From contig OY821772.1 of the NCBI GenBank assembly GCA_963682175.1, positions 11,152,743 through 11,216,742 on the forward strand: a stretch of 64,000 nt of DNA, written 5' to 3'. The stretch comes from Triglochin maritima. Its lineage: Eukaryota; Streptophyta; Magnoliopsida; Alismatales; Juncaginaceae. The notes under the pieces were generated by a model, which worked only from the letters and a program-made list of their open reading frames with translations, did not search any database and was not told where the DNA came from. Below are positions 32,807 through 43,673 of the stretch, one piece after another (the first letter of the stretch is position 1; each line of letters opens with the position of its first letter). The position numbers and the translations under genes are program-made.

Positions 32807-34211
32807 TGTTGAACGCTTTATATTAAACTGCAAGTGCACGACCGTGTTGAAATGGTGGCATATACGGGTCGTCCTCAGGGAGGCGAGCAGCCTCTCGTTT
32901 GCACGAAATCAAGTGGTGAAAAAATGGAGAAGAGAGTTTTTTATGCTACTCTACGCTACACTACGAAATACGAAATACGAAACGCGAAAGAAAGCAACAA
33001 ACGATTAACTAAAAGTTAACTAAGAACAAGAGAAGAGTGCTGGAATTCAGAAGTGGAAGAACCCCTAAGGGGTGGAGTGAGTGCACACATGCAAAGAGGT
33101 GGGTGTTGAACACATTCTTTAAGCACAAATAAAGGTGGTGTTATCATGCATAGGAAGTGTCTAAATGTTATGGCAAAACCTATCAATCCATTCACCATCC
33201 AAGTTGATTAACATTTACATATACAAGTTGTTTATTTCAGAATCTAAACAAGCATGAGAGGTGTCTAATCATTTTGGCAAAACTCATCAAGTTATAAATT
33301 CTATCCTAAACAAGCAAGCATACATTCATGTTTTATCAACACATTGGAAATAAAGCATTCATTCCATTCTCTAATACATGTATGAACATCTACTCCACCC
33401 CCCAAAGGGGATGGAACTACTCACTACACATTACACTAATTATTAAACTAAGAAAGGAAAGCATATTAACTAAGCTACTAAAAAACCTAATGAAATGAAA
33501 TTAAGCAAAGTAAAACAAGAAACATAAAAAAAAACATAATAAAAAAACATTTATTAAAGTGATTCACATTTCAAGTAGCATCCTCCTACTTTAGTGTGTG
33601 CTTCAAGGCCTTACTTCTAGTAGGAAGAATAGCCACTTAAAATATGGAGTGATTACAAACGAACGTGAAGCGTTCTATTTATAGCCATAGAAAAAGGTAA
33701 TGCAGGACAATCCCCCGATGTGGGACTAAACAAATACCAGAAATGGACTAAATACACACTAATACGCGACCCACCAAAATCTTAGCGGAGTTGGGCCAAA
33801 ACAGACCGCCAATTAGCGGTCTTGGACCACCAATTGGCGGTCTATCTGGTCCGGATCATGCTGGATTTTATTCTGGGCTTTTCTGGATGTCTTTGTTGGT
33901 CTTTGATGCATCTACTTCACTTGTTGGAGCACCGACCCGAATAGAATTGCCAAAATACTCCCCATGATGATGCGGAGTTTGCTGTTTTGCTCTTTGGTCC
34001 TTTGGTCTTACGTTCAGGTCTTTCTCCCTTGCATCTTAGTCCCTAGATCTCACAATTCAGTCATTTTTCCCAGCTTTTGGGTCCTTCTATGCTTCATCTC
34101 TTCAAACCTATTTATTCCTGAAAACTAAACATAAAACTCGTTACATAGCATTGTTTAGGTGAAAGATAATGGATATAAGATGCAAATATGAGCATGAAAT
34201 GATGTCAATCA
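32807..34211 (-). repeat. LTR E1 (3' LTR, 1405 bp)
   Basis: Minus strand TGATTGACATCATTTC..GTTCAACA. Preceded by purine tract AGGTGTGGGGGTATT (complement of 34212-34226). TATA box TATAAATAG at 33683-33676; paired CCGCCAATT(A/G)GCGGT palindromes upstream at 33806-33845. Confidence 0.9.
33676..33683 (-). promoter_or_regulatory. TATA box of LTR E1
   Basis: TATAAATA on the minus strand, about 125 bases downstream of the paired palindromes. Intact also in E3 (near 56006-56013) and E4 (near 50197-50204), but altered in E2 (near 45706). Confidence 0.7.
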
Positions 34212-35793
34212 AATACCCCCACACCTAACTTTTGCTAGTCCCGAGCAAAACAAAGAAAGGAAAAGGCATACGAGAAAAAAGAAATTCTAACTCACTTTCG
34301 TAGGAATCACGGTTGCACTTAGCACGTGCAACAAGCCGTTAATCCTCCTTGTCGCGAAGGAGGAGGAGTGTTGTCTCCTGAGGGTTTTCAGCGGATATAC
34401 CCACAAAATCCGAAGAAGATGTATTAATCAATCTAGCTACACGACTCGTTGGACTTATTTTGTCGATCATGGGACACGGTAATATTACGGGTCGACTCTA
34501 TATGGGTAATCAGTCCACACACCTAGCCTAATGAACCATTAGTGAAAGTTAGTTAAGGACTTAAGTGAAAGACATGGACAACCTTAACTTATGAATGTGA
34601 TACAATGTGTAAAGTCCATTTTGGTTCTTATTTGACTCTTTTTTTGTTTTTTCTTTTTTTTCTTTTTCTTTGGAGCAGTTTATTGGTTGGTGTTTGATTC
34701 TCCCAGGGTCAGGTTTCGTGCATCATTGCCTATGAGGACTTACACTATCACGTACACCTTCCCCCAAATCTCCACATAGGGCGATCCCTACCACCCGTGT
34801 AGCAGGAGTTCGGTCGTCCCAAGTCAGATGACTCGAAAGCACCAGGCACAAAGTCCCCTCAGACCTACTTTCCCGAGTGATAGGAGTTGTGCGAGAAGAG
34901 AGAACACCACTTATTTATTTATCTCCATGGGAACCAAAACCGCTACACTTAAGTTTCACAACAAGAGATTAAGAGCCCTTGACTACGACAAACTTCCTTA
35001 TACTAACAAACACGAATTATTTGACTCACAAGGTTCAGGGTGAACTTCTTTAAATGTTTTAGTACTGAAACCCTATGATTACACGCCCTCCGAGGGAAAA
35101 CCGGGGTGCATCCTAATGACTCGATAAGACCTAAAGCCAGTATACTAGAAATCCTAATGCATCAAGTTCAAGACAATTTCGGGAGCTTTCTTTTTACTTT
35201 GCCTCTCAACGGTTTTGCACATGCTAAACACTCGTAAAACCTACAAAAAACATTTTCTTTCGCAAACACATGAAGATTTTGAAAGAAATGTGAAAATTTT
35301 AAAGCACTAGGCAAGCAAAAGAAGACAAGTCACCCAAGGATGATGCCAAACAGATATATCGATATTAAATGCGGCACACTAACATGACCCTAACAATGCA
35401 CACAAAAGAAAACAAAAATCAAAAGAAAAGACTCGACTATGTACACACGTAAAACACCCCCACACCTACTTCATGCATTGTCCTCAATGAATGTGAACAA
35501 GATACTACATGGATTTATGCATGAAAAATGAAATATCTCACCAACATAAAGCGTAAATGGAAGTTCGTGGTTATGTTGATGGACACAAACCCGAATTCCC
35601 TCAAAACCTGTGAGATACTGAAGAGGGGAGACAAATACGTGAAGAAATCGGGCCCAAGTACACTAGGGTTGGGGCCCACAACAATCAATGCTCGCTCATG
35701 GAGTCTTTTATTACACACTTCTTCTTCTTCTTTTTCTTTTTTTTATTTTTAAATGATATATACAGCAACAACTATATTCTCATAATCATTTGG
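34212..35793 (-). other. 3' untranslated region of E (E2-E1 copy)
   Basis: Non-coding, with purine-rich tracts (minus-strand GGTGTGGGGGTATT next to the LTR, and AGGTGTGGGGGTGTT near 35455-35470). A CT-rich run lies at about 34638-34672. The uninterrupted F target site CAAGATACTACATGG is at 35503-35517. The same region, with F inserted, appears at 50737-52030. Confidence 0.75.
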
Positions 35794-36201
35794 TTAAGGA
35801 ACATCAAATGAGAACATCAAGTCATGAGGACCAGAGACTTGCCGAGATGGGCAAACTTCACCGGTACTCTGAGGTGTCATGAGGGGTGAAAGGTCAAAGC
35901 TGAAAGGCTCGAACCCCTCATGATATTGGTTGGGTGTGGGCAACAAAGAATGAAGTTGTGTTGCCTCACTAGGGTTTAGTTGCTCATCGAACAAAACCCT
36001 CCAACCAATAGGCGGGTGCATCGGAATGAGTTCCTCAAGCTCATTCGATGGATGCAGCAGACCTGCATCACTAAGAATAGGGCTTCTCCCCAAGTCATCC
36101 AACAAGGACCTCCCACCATCATTTAGATCATCAAGCATAAGCTCGGTCATAGGTGGGTCCTTGTTGGAATCAAGATGAAGCTCAAATGACTTAATTGCCA
36201 T
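35794..36201 (-). pseudogene. Open frame downstream of E protease, function unknown
   Basis: A 135-codon frame (M-A-I-K-S-F-E-L-H) lies just downstream of the gag-protease stop, where RT would normally follow. It has no RT motif. It is acidic and Pro/Leu-rich (P-P-M-T-E-L-M-L-D-D-L). It may be a remnant from beyond integrase left after deletion of RT-integrase, or a chance frame. I do not recognise the product. Confidence 0.35.
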
Positions 36202-36222
36202 GGGACATGAGGTAGAGACACC

Positions 36223-37440
36223 TTAGGGTATAGGCATATGATGAGGTGTCTCACTCTCACTAGTACTCTCAACTGAATCATGCAACGAACGCTCCTTTTG
36301 GACATTTATGTTTGATGCCAGCTCACTCTGTTGCATTGCAAAGACATGCAATGAGTTTTCACTGGGCCCACAAACATTCTCAATGGGTTGCATTGGTGTT
36401 AGGGGCGTTCGTTGATTTTGTGGTGCTTTCTCCAATTGGCGAATGAGATTTAGATTTAAGGGTTGATCCATGGGCTCTTGTTGCCTACTAGAGTTGAACA
36501 CCTGAAACTCGGCACTCATGTTACCGAATGAGAGCTTCATGAGACCATTTCTACAATTAATTAAGGCGTTGGAAGTTGCCAGAAATGGTCTACCCAAAAT
36601 CAAAGGTATTTGAGAGTGGGTGTTCGCAACAAGATTGGTATTGAGGACAACAAAATCGACTGGAAATATAAAATCTCCAACTTTGATAAGCACGTCCTCG
36701 ATAATCCCCTTTGGAATACGAATGGATCTATCCGCCAGTTGGAGGGTGATCTTAGGTGGTTTCAATTCTCCCAAATTTAACTGTTGATAAACAGAAAATG
36801 GGAGGAGGTTGACCGCTGATCCTAAATCAAGCAAAACATTACTCAGGCTAGTGTCCCTTATCGTATACTGAATAGTAGGACACCCAGGGTCCTTGTATTT
36901 TGTGTAGGCGGGATTGGACAAAAGTGAGCTTACATTTGCAGCCAAGAATGCTTTCTTAGGAACACTGGTCTTCCTCTTGGTTGTGCAGAGATCCTTCAGC
37001 ACTTTGGCATATTGAGGTATTTGTTGGATGACATCCAACAAGGGGATGTTAAACTTAACTTGCTTAAACACCTCTAATATCTTGTCCATTGTGTCACTCT
37101 GCTTTTTGGTTAACCTACTTGGATAAGGAGCTTTTGGCAGGTAGGTTTTCTGCAGTGCCTGAGAAGGAGGCGTTGGTGTATTACCCTCACCCTCAACCTC
37201 TTCTTCACCACCATTCCCACTGAGGGGCTGCATAGATGGTGGTGGTGGTGGCAAGGAAATGTGATTGTCAACCTGCTTTCCATTCCTTAAGGTCACAATG
37301 GAATTGACATGGTGAACAGGTTCCTCCACTTGGTTCACTTGCCTCCCCCGAGATACCACATTCTCATTTTGCATGTGTTGTTGCTGGTACATGCAGGGGT
37401 TAGCCTCAGGCTGGCTAGGAAAAGACTCTCTCTCTTTCAT
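36223..37440 (-). pseudogene. Athila-type gag C-terminus and aspartic protease of E
   Basis: The frame continues gag after a one-base shift near 37430. A Pro-rich linker leads to V-Y/Y-L-P-K-A-P-Y-P-S-R-L and then the protease: L-L-D-L-G-S-A-V-N-L-L-P-F-S-V-Y, with D-L-G in place of the textbook D-T/S-G, as is usual in Athila. The flap side shows I-P-L-I-L-G-R-P-F-L-A-T. It ends about 60 residues after I-N-C-R-N-G. The homologous F protein at 63020-64000 is about 60% similar by eye. No RT follows. The product would cleave the element polyprotein in virus-like particles. Confidence 0.85.
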
Positions 37441-38278
37441 GTACAGACTGAGCCAATTGGCCCATCTGAAGCTCTAGAGATTTGATGGTCTGCTGATTTG
37501 AAGTGAGAACTTGAATTGTGGATGGCATAAAATTTTTCACAGAGTTCTCAAGTCCACGAGTCAAGTTCTCAAGCGAATTAAAACGGGTTTCAAAGTTGTT
37601 AGAATATGGGAAACCTGGTTGGTTGGTGCTTGGAACTTGGGGTTGCTGATATGAATGAGCATGCATGGGAGGTTGGTGTGGTTGATTAGGTGGTCGAGAG
37701 GAGGTTGAAGGACCACCCGGGGCATTATTTTTGTTCCAAGAAAAATTGGGGTGGTTCCTCCATCCAGGATTATAAGATGATGAGTATGGGTCATTCTTAG
37801 CTCTGTCATAGATGACGTTGACACATTCAATCTCAGGAGGAATGAACGCACACTCGCTTTCTATATGACCTATCCTACAACATGAATGACAGGGAACTCG
37901 ACCAGATGTGGACATGTGAGGTGCACTTTGTTGGTTTTGGAGCTCAATCGAATCCATATGGCGCATTAAAGCCACCATGCGTGCCTCGGTGGCCGTAGTG
38001 GTATCGATAGCAAATGCGGCACCCGATCTAGTCGAGTTTGCATTCGCGATCCTTGCTCCTATACTAGATGATGCAGGTGGTTCCCTTAGACTCTCCCATT
38101 GCATTGTTTTCTCAGCAAGGTCTTCTAGGAAAGCCCATGCCTCACTTTCATCCTTTCCCAAGAACTCTCCTTGATACATGGACTCAAGGAGCGTTCGAGA
38201 CGGGATGTGAAGACCCTCGTAAACAATCTGACATAGGCGCCACAACTCGATTCCATGGTGAGGGCATGAGGATAGTAG
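37415..38278 (-). pseudogene. Athila-type gag of E, C-terminal half (3' of the C insertion)
   Basis: Continues 43170 across the insertion of element C. It shows the gag region (W-R-L-C-Q-I-V-Y-E-G-L, S-R-T-L-L-E-S-M, E-A-W-A-F-L-E-D-L-A) and then a zinc knuckle C-x2-C-x4-H-x4-C (C-H-S-C then H then C near 37880). A long Pro/Gln/Ser-rich linker follows and ends at a shift near 37430. It is disrupted by an in-frame stop upstream and by C. Confidence 0.87.
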
Positions 38279-38645
38279 TGTTGGCTTTTTGGCCTTAATC
38301 TTATGTTTTGATGATTTAATCAACCGAATCTTAATTAGAGTAGCACACACTATGCATTGCATATATATTGTATTGTGCTAACCTCTACAGGTGATCAAGA
38401 CTCAAGAAGGATGGAAATGAAGTCAAGACATGTAATTAAAGCTAAATCGAAGACATGTAATCTTGATTTTTTTTGAGTCTTAGGAACAAAGTGTAATTGA
38501 GCATACTTGAGCTAAAATCAACTTAATCACACACTAGGTTCCTTATAGAAGTCACACACGAAATTTCACATAATTTGGACTTCAATAGATCACCCAAACT
38601 TAGACCGGAAAACACCAAACCTGAACTGCAAAAGTCTGCCCACAT

Positions 38646-39121
38646 TCGGTCGACCGCAACATGCCGTTCGGTCGACCGAATGATCAAATGTCTCCTGTTT
38701 GTGTTTTCACTGCCCATATTCGGTCGATCGTGTTTTACCTTTCGGTCGACCGTCAGATCATATTTTCCCGACCGTTACTTTTGTCGTATATACCCAACGG
38801 TCGTATTCGTATTAAACCAAAAATACCCCAAATGTATTTCATGTATCGGTCGACCGTTTGTCCATCTCTTGACAAACCCAAAGTGCCTGTCCATAATCGG
38901 TCGACCGCCAAACCTGTTTTGGTCGACCGTTCACACATTTGTTTGTCACCCCCAAAGTGCCTGGTCGAAATCGGTCGAACGAACCCTTTCTTGTGTTGGA
39001 CCGATGACTTAAGTTCTCTTAAGTCGTAGAGTTGGGCCGTCGACCGTTGCTTAACCGGTCGACCGAATCTTGTGCATAACTGCCAAACGGTCGACCGTTC
39101 TTCCCGATTCGGTCGACCGAT
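38646..39121. repeat. CGGTCGACCG array in the 5' LTR of C
   Basis: About nine intact GGTCGACC cores plus variants GGTCGATCG and GGTCGAACG. Repeated at 42022-42497 in the 3' LTR, where three of the ten LTR differences fall in or beside such motifs. Confidence 0.88.
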
Positions 39122-39215
39122 TACAGCCAGAATTGGGTCCTGTCTTTTCTGTTTTGTGTAATCACACTTCAACTTATACCCAATCAATCCCAACGGCTCT
39201 ATTCTCTCTAATGCC

Positions 39216-39222
39216 TATATAA
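39216..39222 (+). promoter_or_regulatory. TATA box of the C 5' LTR
   Basis: TATATAA about 95 bases after the last palindrome. It is followed by AAGGAGTTGTAAAACAC, a plausible start region. The same sequence is at 42592-42598 in the 3' LTR. Confidence 0.7.
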
Positions 39223-39790
39223 GGAGTTGTAAAACACATTTTAACACATCTCTCCAACACCTATTTGTCCCCAACATTAGAGAGAAAGCTAAACACACTC
39301 AAAAGCTCAAACCTTCCACACTTAGTGATCAATTCCATATTCTACTCAAGTGTGCTCAAGTTTAGAGAGTGTTGTTCCACTCAACCATTGTGAAAGAAGC
39401 AAGGGTCTTGGTGAAAGCCCAAGACATGAGTATAGACTTCGGTGAGAGCCCGAAGTGATCCTCTCGGATTGTGAGAGGAGGAGCCAAGCTCGGCGAGGGT
39501 TGTTCGCGAGCTTGAAGACTTGTAAAGGCGTTCTCTCCCGGCCCGGAACGGGGAGTGGTTAGTGAAGTCGTAGGCGGAGCTCGGTGATCCGAGCGGAGCT
39601 TGCAAGAGAGGATTAGGACCCGGGTGGGGTGCCGAACCTCTATAAAAACGCCGAGTCGATTTGTGGTTTGCATTTTCCTTTACTAGCTTGTTTGTTTTAA
39701 TTCCACTGCATTTACTCGATTGTCTAAACAAGTAGGTAATTAGGTGATTAGCCTTAATTGTGGACCCATAAACCCACACGATCCTACATT

Positions 39791-39803
39791 TGGTATCAGA
39801 GCC
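39791..39803 (+). promoter_or_regulatory. Primer-binding site of C
   Basis: TGGTATCAGAGCC, two bases after the 5' LTR, complementary to initiator methionine tRNA. Confidence 0.92.
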
Positions 39804-39839
39804 TTGTTCGTTAATTTTGTTCTTAATCGATAAATTAAC

Positions 39840-41007
39840 ATGACTCTTAATGCATCCACACCTAGTGAATCATGTAAACCACCATATTTTGATGGAAATA
39901 ACTTTAGCTCATGGAAATTTAAAATGTCTTCATTTATTAAATCCATGAATGCAAACTTGTGGTTTATGATTCAAACTCCAAATGAATCACCTAGATATCA
40001 TATTAGTAAATGGAGTTTAGAAGATGAGAAAAATGCATCCCTAAATGCTAAGGCTATGAATGTCATATTTTGTGCATTAGGAGATGAACATTTTAATCTT
40101 GTTTGCTCATGTGATAGTGCTCACTCTATATGGCAAACATTAGAAAAGAACTTTGGTGAAGGAGATTCATCAACCGGGGAGAAAGGAGCAACCACTCCAA
40201 AAGATGAAGCTCAAGCAAAGAAAATGGAGATTCACTCAACATCTTCATCATCGTCAAGCTCATCCGATAGAGAAAGTGAAGATGAGGTATCTTCTAGTCA
40301 CTCTTCAAGTTGTAGTTCAAGTGGAAAATCATCACATTCACATAAACTACAAAATGCATTTATGAAAATGGTAGAAAAATGTAAAGAGCTTCATGAATCA
40401 AACAAATTAGCAAACAAGCAAATAGATGAGCTTAAATGTCAAAATGCATCTATGTTAGATGATAAAGTTGATTTGCTTGCTAAAATTGATGCTCTTACTT
40501 TAGAAAATGCATGCTTGAAGAATGAGTGCTTAAATGATAAATCTACCTCATCTAATGCAATTGAAAGTCATGCTTGATAATGACAAAATTGACTTGCTAA
40601 AGAAACTAGATGAATCATATCTTGAAAGCAAGAAAATTCTAAATGACTTGAATTGCATGAACGATAAAGTTGTTAACTTGGAGATTCACTTGCATAAAAT
40701 GAATAAAAAGCATGCTTCAATGATTCAAAATTTTAATTGCTTGAATGAATCTCTTAAGACTAACAACAATGAACTTATTGCTAAAAATGAAATGTTAACT
40801 CATAAATTGCATAAGTTCACTCATGGCAAACAAAATAACTATTATGTAAAGAACATTCCGGTTCAAATAATTGTTAAACATAATTATGCCATGAAAAAGA
40901 AAGTAAGTGTAGAGGTACCTAAATCAACTTGGATTTGGGTGCCAAAAGCTAAATTGAATGGACCCAAACAAAAATGGGTACCAAAATCTACACTTGTAGG
41001 TACTTGA
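39840..41007 (+). pseudogene. Shortened Sirevirus-type gag of C with one frameshift
   Basis: ATG 39840 opens a 245-codon frame ending TGA at 40575-40577; the next frame (40534-41007) continues the same protein. Residues 1-110 keep the N-terminal UBN2-type part (P-P-Y-F-D-G-N-N-F-S-S-W, A-M-N-V-I-F-C-A-L, H-S-I-W-Q-T-L). The middle of the gag domain present in A and B is missing, and the chain jumps to a Ser-rich stretch and a long coiled coil. After the shift it ends in W-I-W-V-P-K and W-V-P-K-S-T-L-V. It may be a pseudogene, or programmed shifting could join the halves; I see no obvious slippery site. Confidence 0.8.
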
Positions 41008-41654
41008 GGAGGAGATTGGTGGTGACCGGGTGAACTCAAGGGTCAAATTCAAATCCGGGTGCATCACCAAATGAGATTGGAGCAAAATTCGAATTCAACA
41101 TTGGTATAAAATTCCTATCTATACAATTCATGTTAAAATTAGCTCTAATCTACTTTCATATGCTTAATTGACATATCATATAGTTCAATTCATTGAAAAT
41201 CATTTAGTTTAATTCATTGCAAATCATATACCCTATTCATTGCAAATCATCTATCACATCCATTGATTTTATATGTCAAATTTTAAATGGATGTTAGAAT
41301 AAGGCTTAAGTTGAAACTTAAATGAACTTAATTTCATCATACTCATTGTTTCCATTTAGCCTTATTGATAGGGGGAGCTTAAATGATATATCTTTTATTA
41401 GAGTAATGAAGTGCTAAATTTAGGGGGAGCTACTTCATTACAAGACATCCAAACACTATGCTTAAAGTCTTAATTAATTGTTGTTTTTGATGGATGTCAA
41501 AAGGGGAGAGATAATTAAGGGGGTAACTTGAAAAACTTGATAAAATTTGAACAAAAACTATGCACATCCATAGGAGGAGCATTTATATGCATAGTTTACA
41601 TATACAAATTTCAAGTATTAAGATATCGGTTGCCATCATCAAAAAGGGGGAGAT
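41008..41654 (+). promoter_or_regulatory. 3' region of C with repeated polypurine tracts
   Basis: AGGGGGAGCT-like tracts at about 41383, 41423, 41501 and 41516, and AAAAAGGGGGAGAT directly before the 3' LTR (41641-41654). Multiple upstream purine tracts are a described Sirevirus feature. No coding frame. Confidence 0.8.
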
Positions 41655-43164
41655 TGTTGGCTTTTTGGCCTTAATCTTATGTTTTGATGATTTAATCAAC
41701 CGAATCTTAATTAGAGTAGCACACACTATGCATTGCATATATATTGTATTGTGCTAACCTCTACAGGTGATCAAGACTCAAGAAGGATGGAAATGAAGTC
41801 AAGACATGTAATTAAAGCTAAATCGAAGACATGTAATCTTGATTTTTTTTGAGTCTTAGGAACAAAGTGTAATTGAGCATACTTGAGCTAAAATCAACTT
41901 AATCACACACTAGGTTCCTTATAGAAGTCACACACGAAATTTCACATAATTTGGACTTCAATAGATCACCCAAACTTAGACCGGAAAACACCAAACCTGA
42001 ACTGCAAAAGTCTGCCCACATTCGGTCGACCGCAACATGTCGTTCGGTCGACCGAATGATCAAATGTCTCCTGTTTGTGTTTTCACTGCCCATATTCGGT
42101 CGATCGTGTTTTACCTTTCGGTCGACCATCAGATCATATTTTCCCGACCATTACTTTTGTCGTATATACCCAACGGTCGTATTCGTATTAAACCAAAAAT
42201 ACCCCAAATGTATTTCATGTATCGGTCGACCGTTTGTCTATCTCTTGACAAACCCAAAGTGCCTGTCCATAATCGGTCGACCGCCAAACCTGTTTTGGTC
42301 GACCGTTCACACATTTGTTTGTCACCCCCAATGTGCCTGGTCGAAATCGGTCGAACGAACCCTTTCTTGTGTTGGACCGATGACTTAAGTTCTCTTAAGT
42401 CGTAGAGTTGGGCGGTCGACCGTTGCTTAACCGGTCGACCGAATCTTGTGCATAACTGCCAAACGGTCGACCGTTCTTCCCGATTCGGTCGACCGATTAC
42501 AGCCAGAATTGGGTCCTGTCTTTTCTGTTTTGTGTAATCACACTTCAACTTATACCCAATCAATCCCAACGGCTCTATTCTCTCTAATGCCTATATAAGG
42601 AGTTGTAAAACACATTTTAACACATCTCTCCAACACCTATTTGTCCCCAACATTAGAGAGAAAGCTAAACACACTCAAAAGCTCAAACCTTCCACACTTA
42701 GTGATCAATTCCATATTCTACTCAAGTGTGCTCAAGTTTAGAGAGTGTTGTTCCACTCAACCATTGTGAAAGAAGCAAGGGTCTTGGTGAAAGCCCAAGA
42801 CATGAGTATAGACTTCGGTGAGAGCCCGAAGTGATCCTCTCGGATTGTGAGAGGAGGAGCCAAGCTCGGCGAGGGTTGTTCGCGAGCTTGAAGACTTGTA
42901 AAGGCGTTCTCTCCCGGCCCGGAATGGGGAGTGGTTAGTGAAGTTGTAGGCGGAGCTCGGTGATCCGAGCGGAGCTTGCAAGAGAGGATTAGGACCCGGG
43001 TGGGGTGCCGAGCCTCTATAAAAACGCCGAGTCGATTTGTGGTTTGCATTTTCCTTTACTAGCTTGTTTGTTTTAATTCCGCTGCATTTACTCGATTGTC
43101 TAAACAAGTAGGTAATTAGGTGATTAGCCTTAATTGTGGACCCATAAACCCACACGATCCTACA
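41655..43164 (+). repeat. 3' LTR of C (1510 bp)
   Basis: The same as the 5' LTR except at ten positions. TATA at 42592-42598. Confidence 0.95.
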
Positions 43165-43673
43165 AGTAGCTCCTTGAACCTCTTTAGATATGCATGAAAT
43201 GTTTCGGTCTCAAGTTGATAGAAGAAATTCTTTTCGTTTCTCAATTTTTGAGTCTGATGATTTGGAAAGTATTTCTTGAGGAATGCAGATTGAAACTCAT
43301 CCCAAGCCCTAAAGGCATTCGCCTGGTTGCTGTACAACCACTTCTTGGCGTCATCCTTCAGCGCAAAGGGGACAAACCTAAGATGGATGGAGTCTGTGCT
43401 AAGTTGTTGCAGCTTGAACATAGCACAGACCTCCTCAAATTCCCTGAGAAAGATATAGGAGTCACCTTTCCCAGTAAAGTGAGGGAGCATGGAAATAAAG
43501 TGAGGCTTATCCTCAAAATGGTTCCCATTTGCCTCTGGCAATACGATGCATGAGGGTAGACCAGTACGGCTCGGGTAGCATCGATCACGGAGAGGTATGG
43601 GAACGACAACAGGAAGAACATGTCGAACGGGTGGGTCCAGCAACTACTCCTCCTCACGTAAATTAGCATCCAT
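43165..43673 (-). pseudogene. Athila-type gag of E, N-terminal part
   Basis: The probable start is ATG 43673 (M-D-A-N-L-R-E-E-E), with TAG directly after at 43646-43644. The frame then runs open to the C insertion: P-V-V-V-P-I-P-L-R-D, F-I-S-M-L-P-H-F-T-G, F-E-E-V-C-A-M-F, W-L-Y-S, F-L-K-K-Y-F-P and F-H-A-Y-L-K-R-F-K-E-L. This is the retrotransposon gag domain (PF03732 type). The AGTAG at 43165-43169 is the target duplication made by C. Confidence 0.87.

Larger units (their letters stand above)
38279..39788 (+). repeat. 5' LTR of C (1510 bp)
   Basis: TGTTGGCTTTTTGG to GATCCTACA. TATATAA at 39216-39222, palindrome array 38646-39121 upstream of it, and ACTTAAGTTCTCTTAAGT at 39007. The 3' LTR is 99.3% identical. 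Confidence 0.95.
38279..43164 (+). mobile_element. Complete gag-only Sirevirus-like element C (TSD AGTAG)
   Basis: A full element on the plus strand: 5' LTR 38279-39788, primer-binding site, gag 39840-41007, 3' region with repeated purine tracts, 3' LTR 41655-43164. It is flanked by perfect 5-bp AGTAG (38274-38278 and 43165-43169). The two LTRs have equal length (1510) and differ at 10 positions by my count. The total is 4886 bp. There is no protease, integrase, RT or RNase H. It belongs to the same family as A and B but has a shortened gag. It must depend on a partner for pol. Confidence 0.95.

Noticed and set aside
38575..39193. Open frames on both strands in the C LTRs
   Set aside because: LTR sequence, duplicated exactly in the 3' LTR. 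The frames exist because the palindromes lack stop codons.
39791..39803. tRNA genes at the primer-binding sites
   Set aside because: Only 13-17 bases match tRNA 3' ends. There is no cloverleaf.
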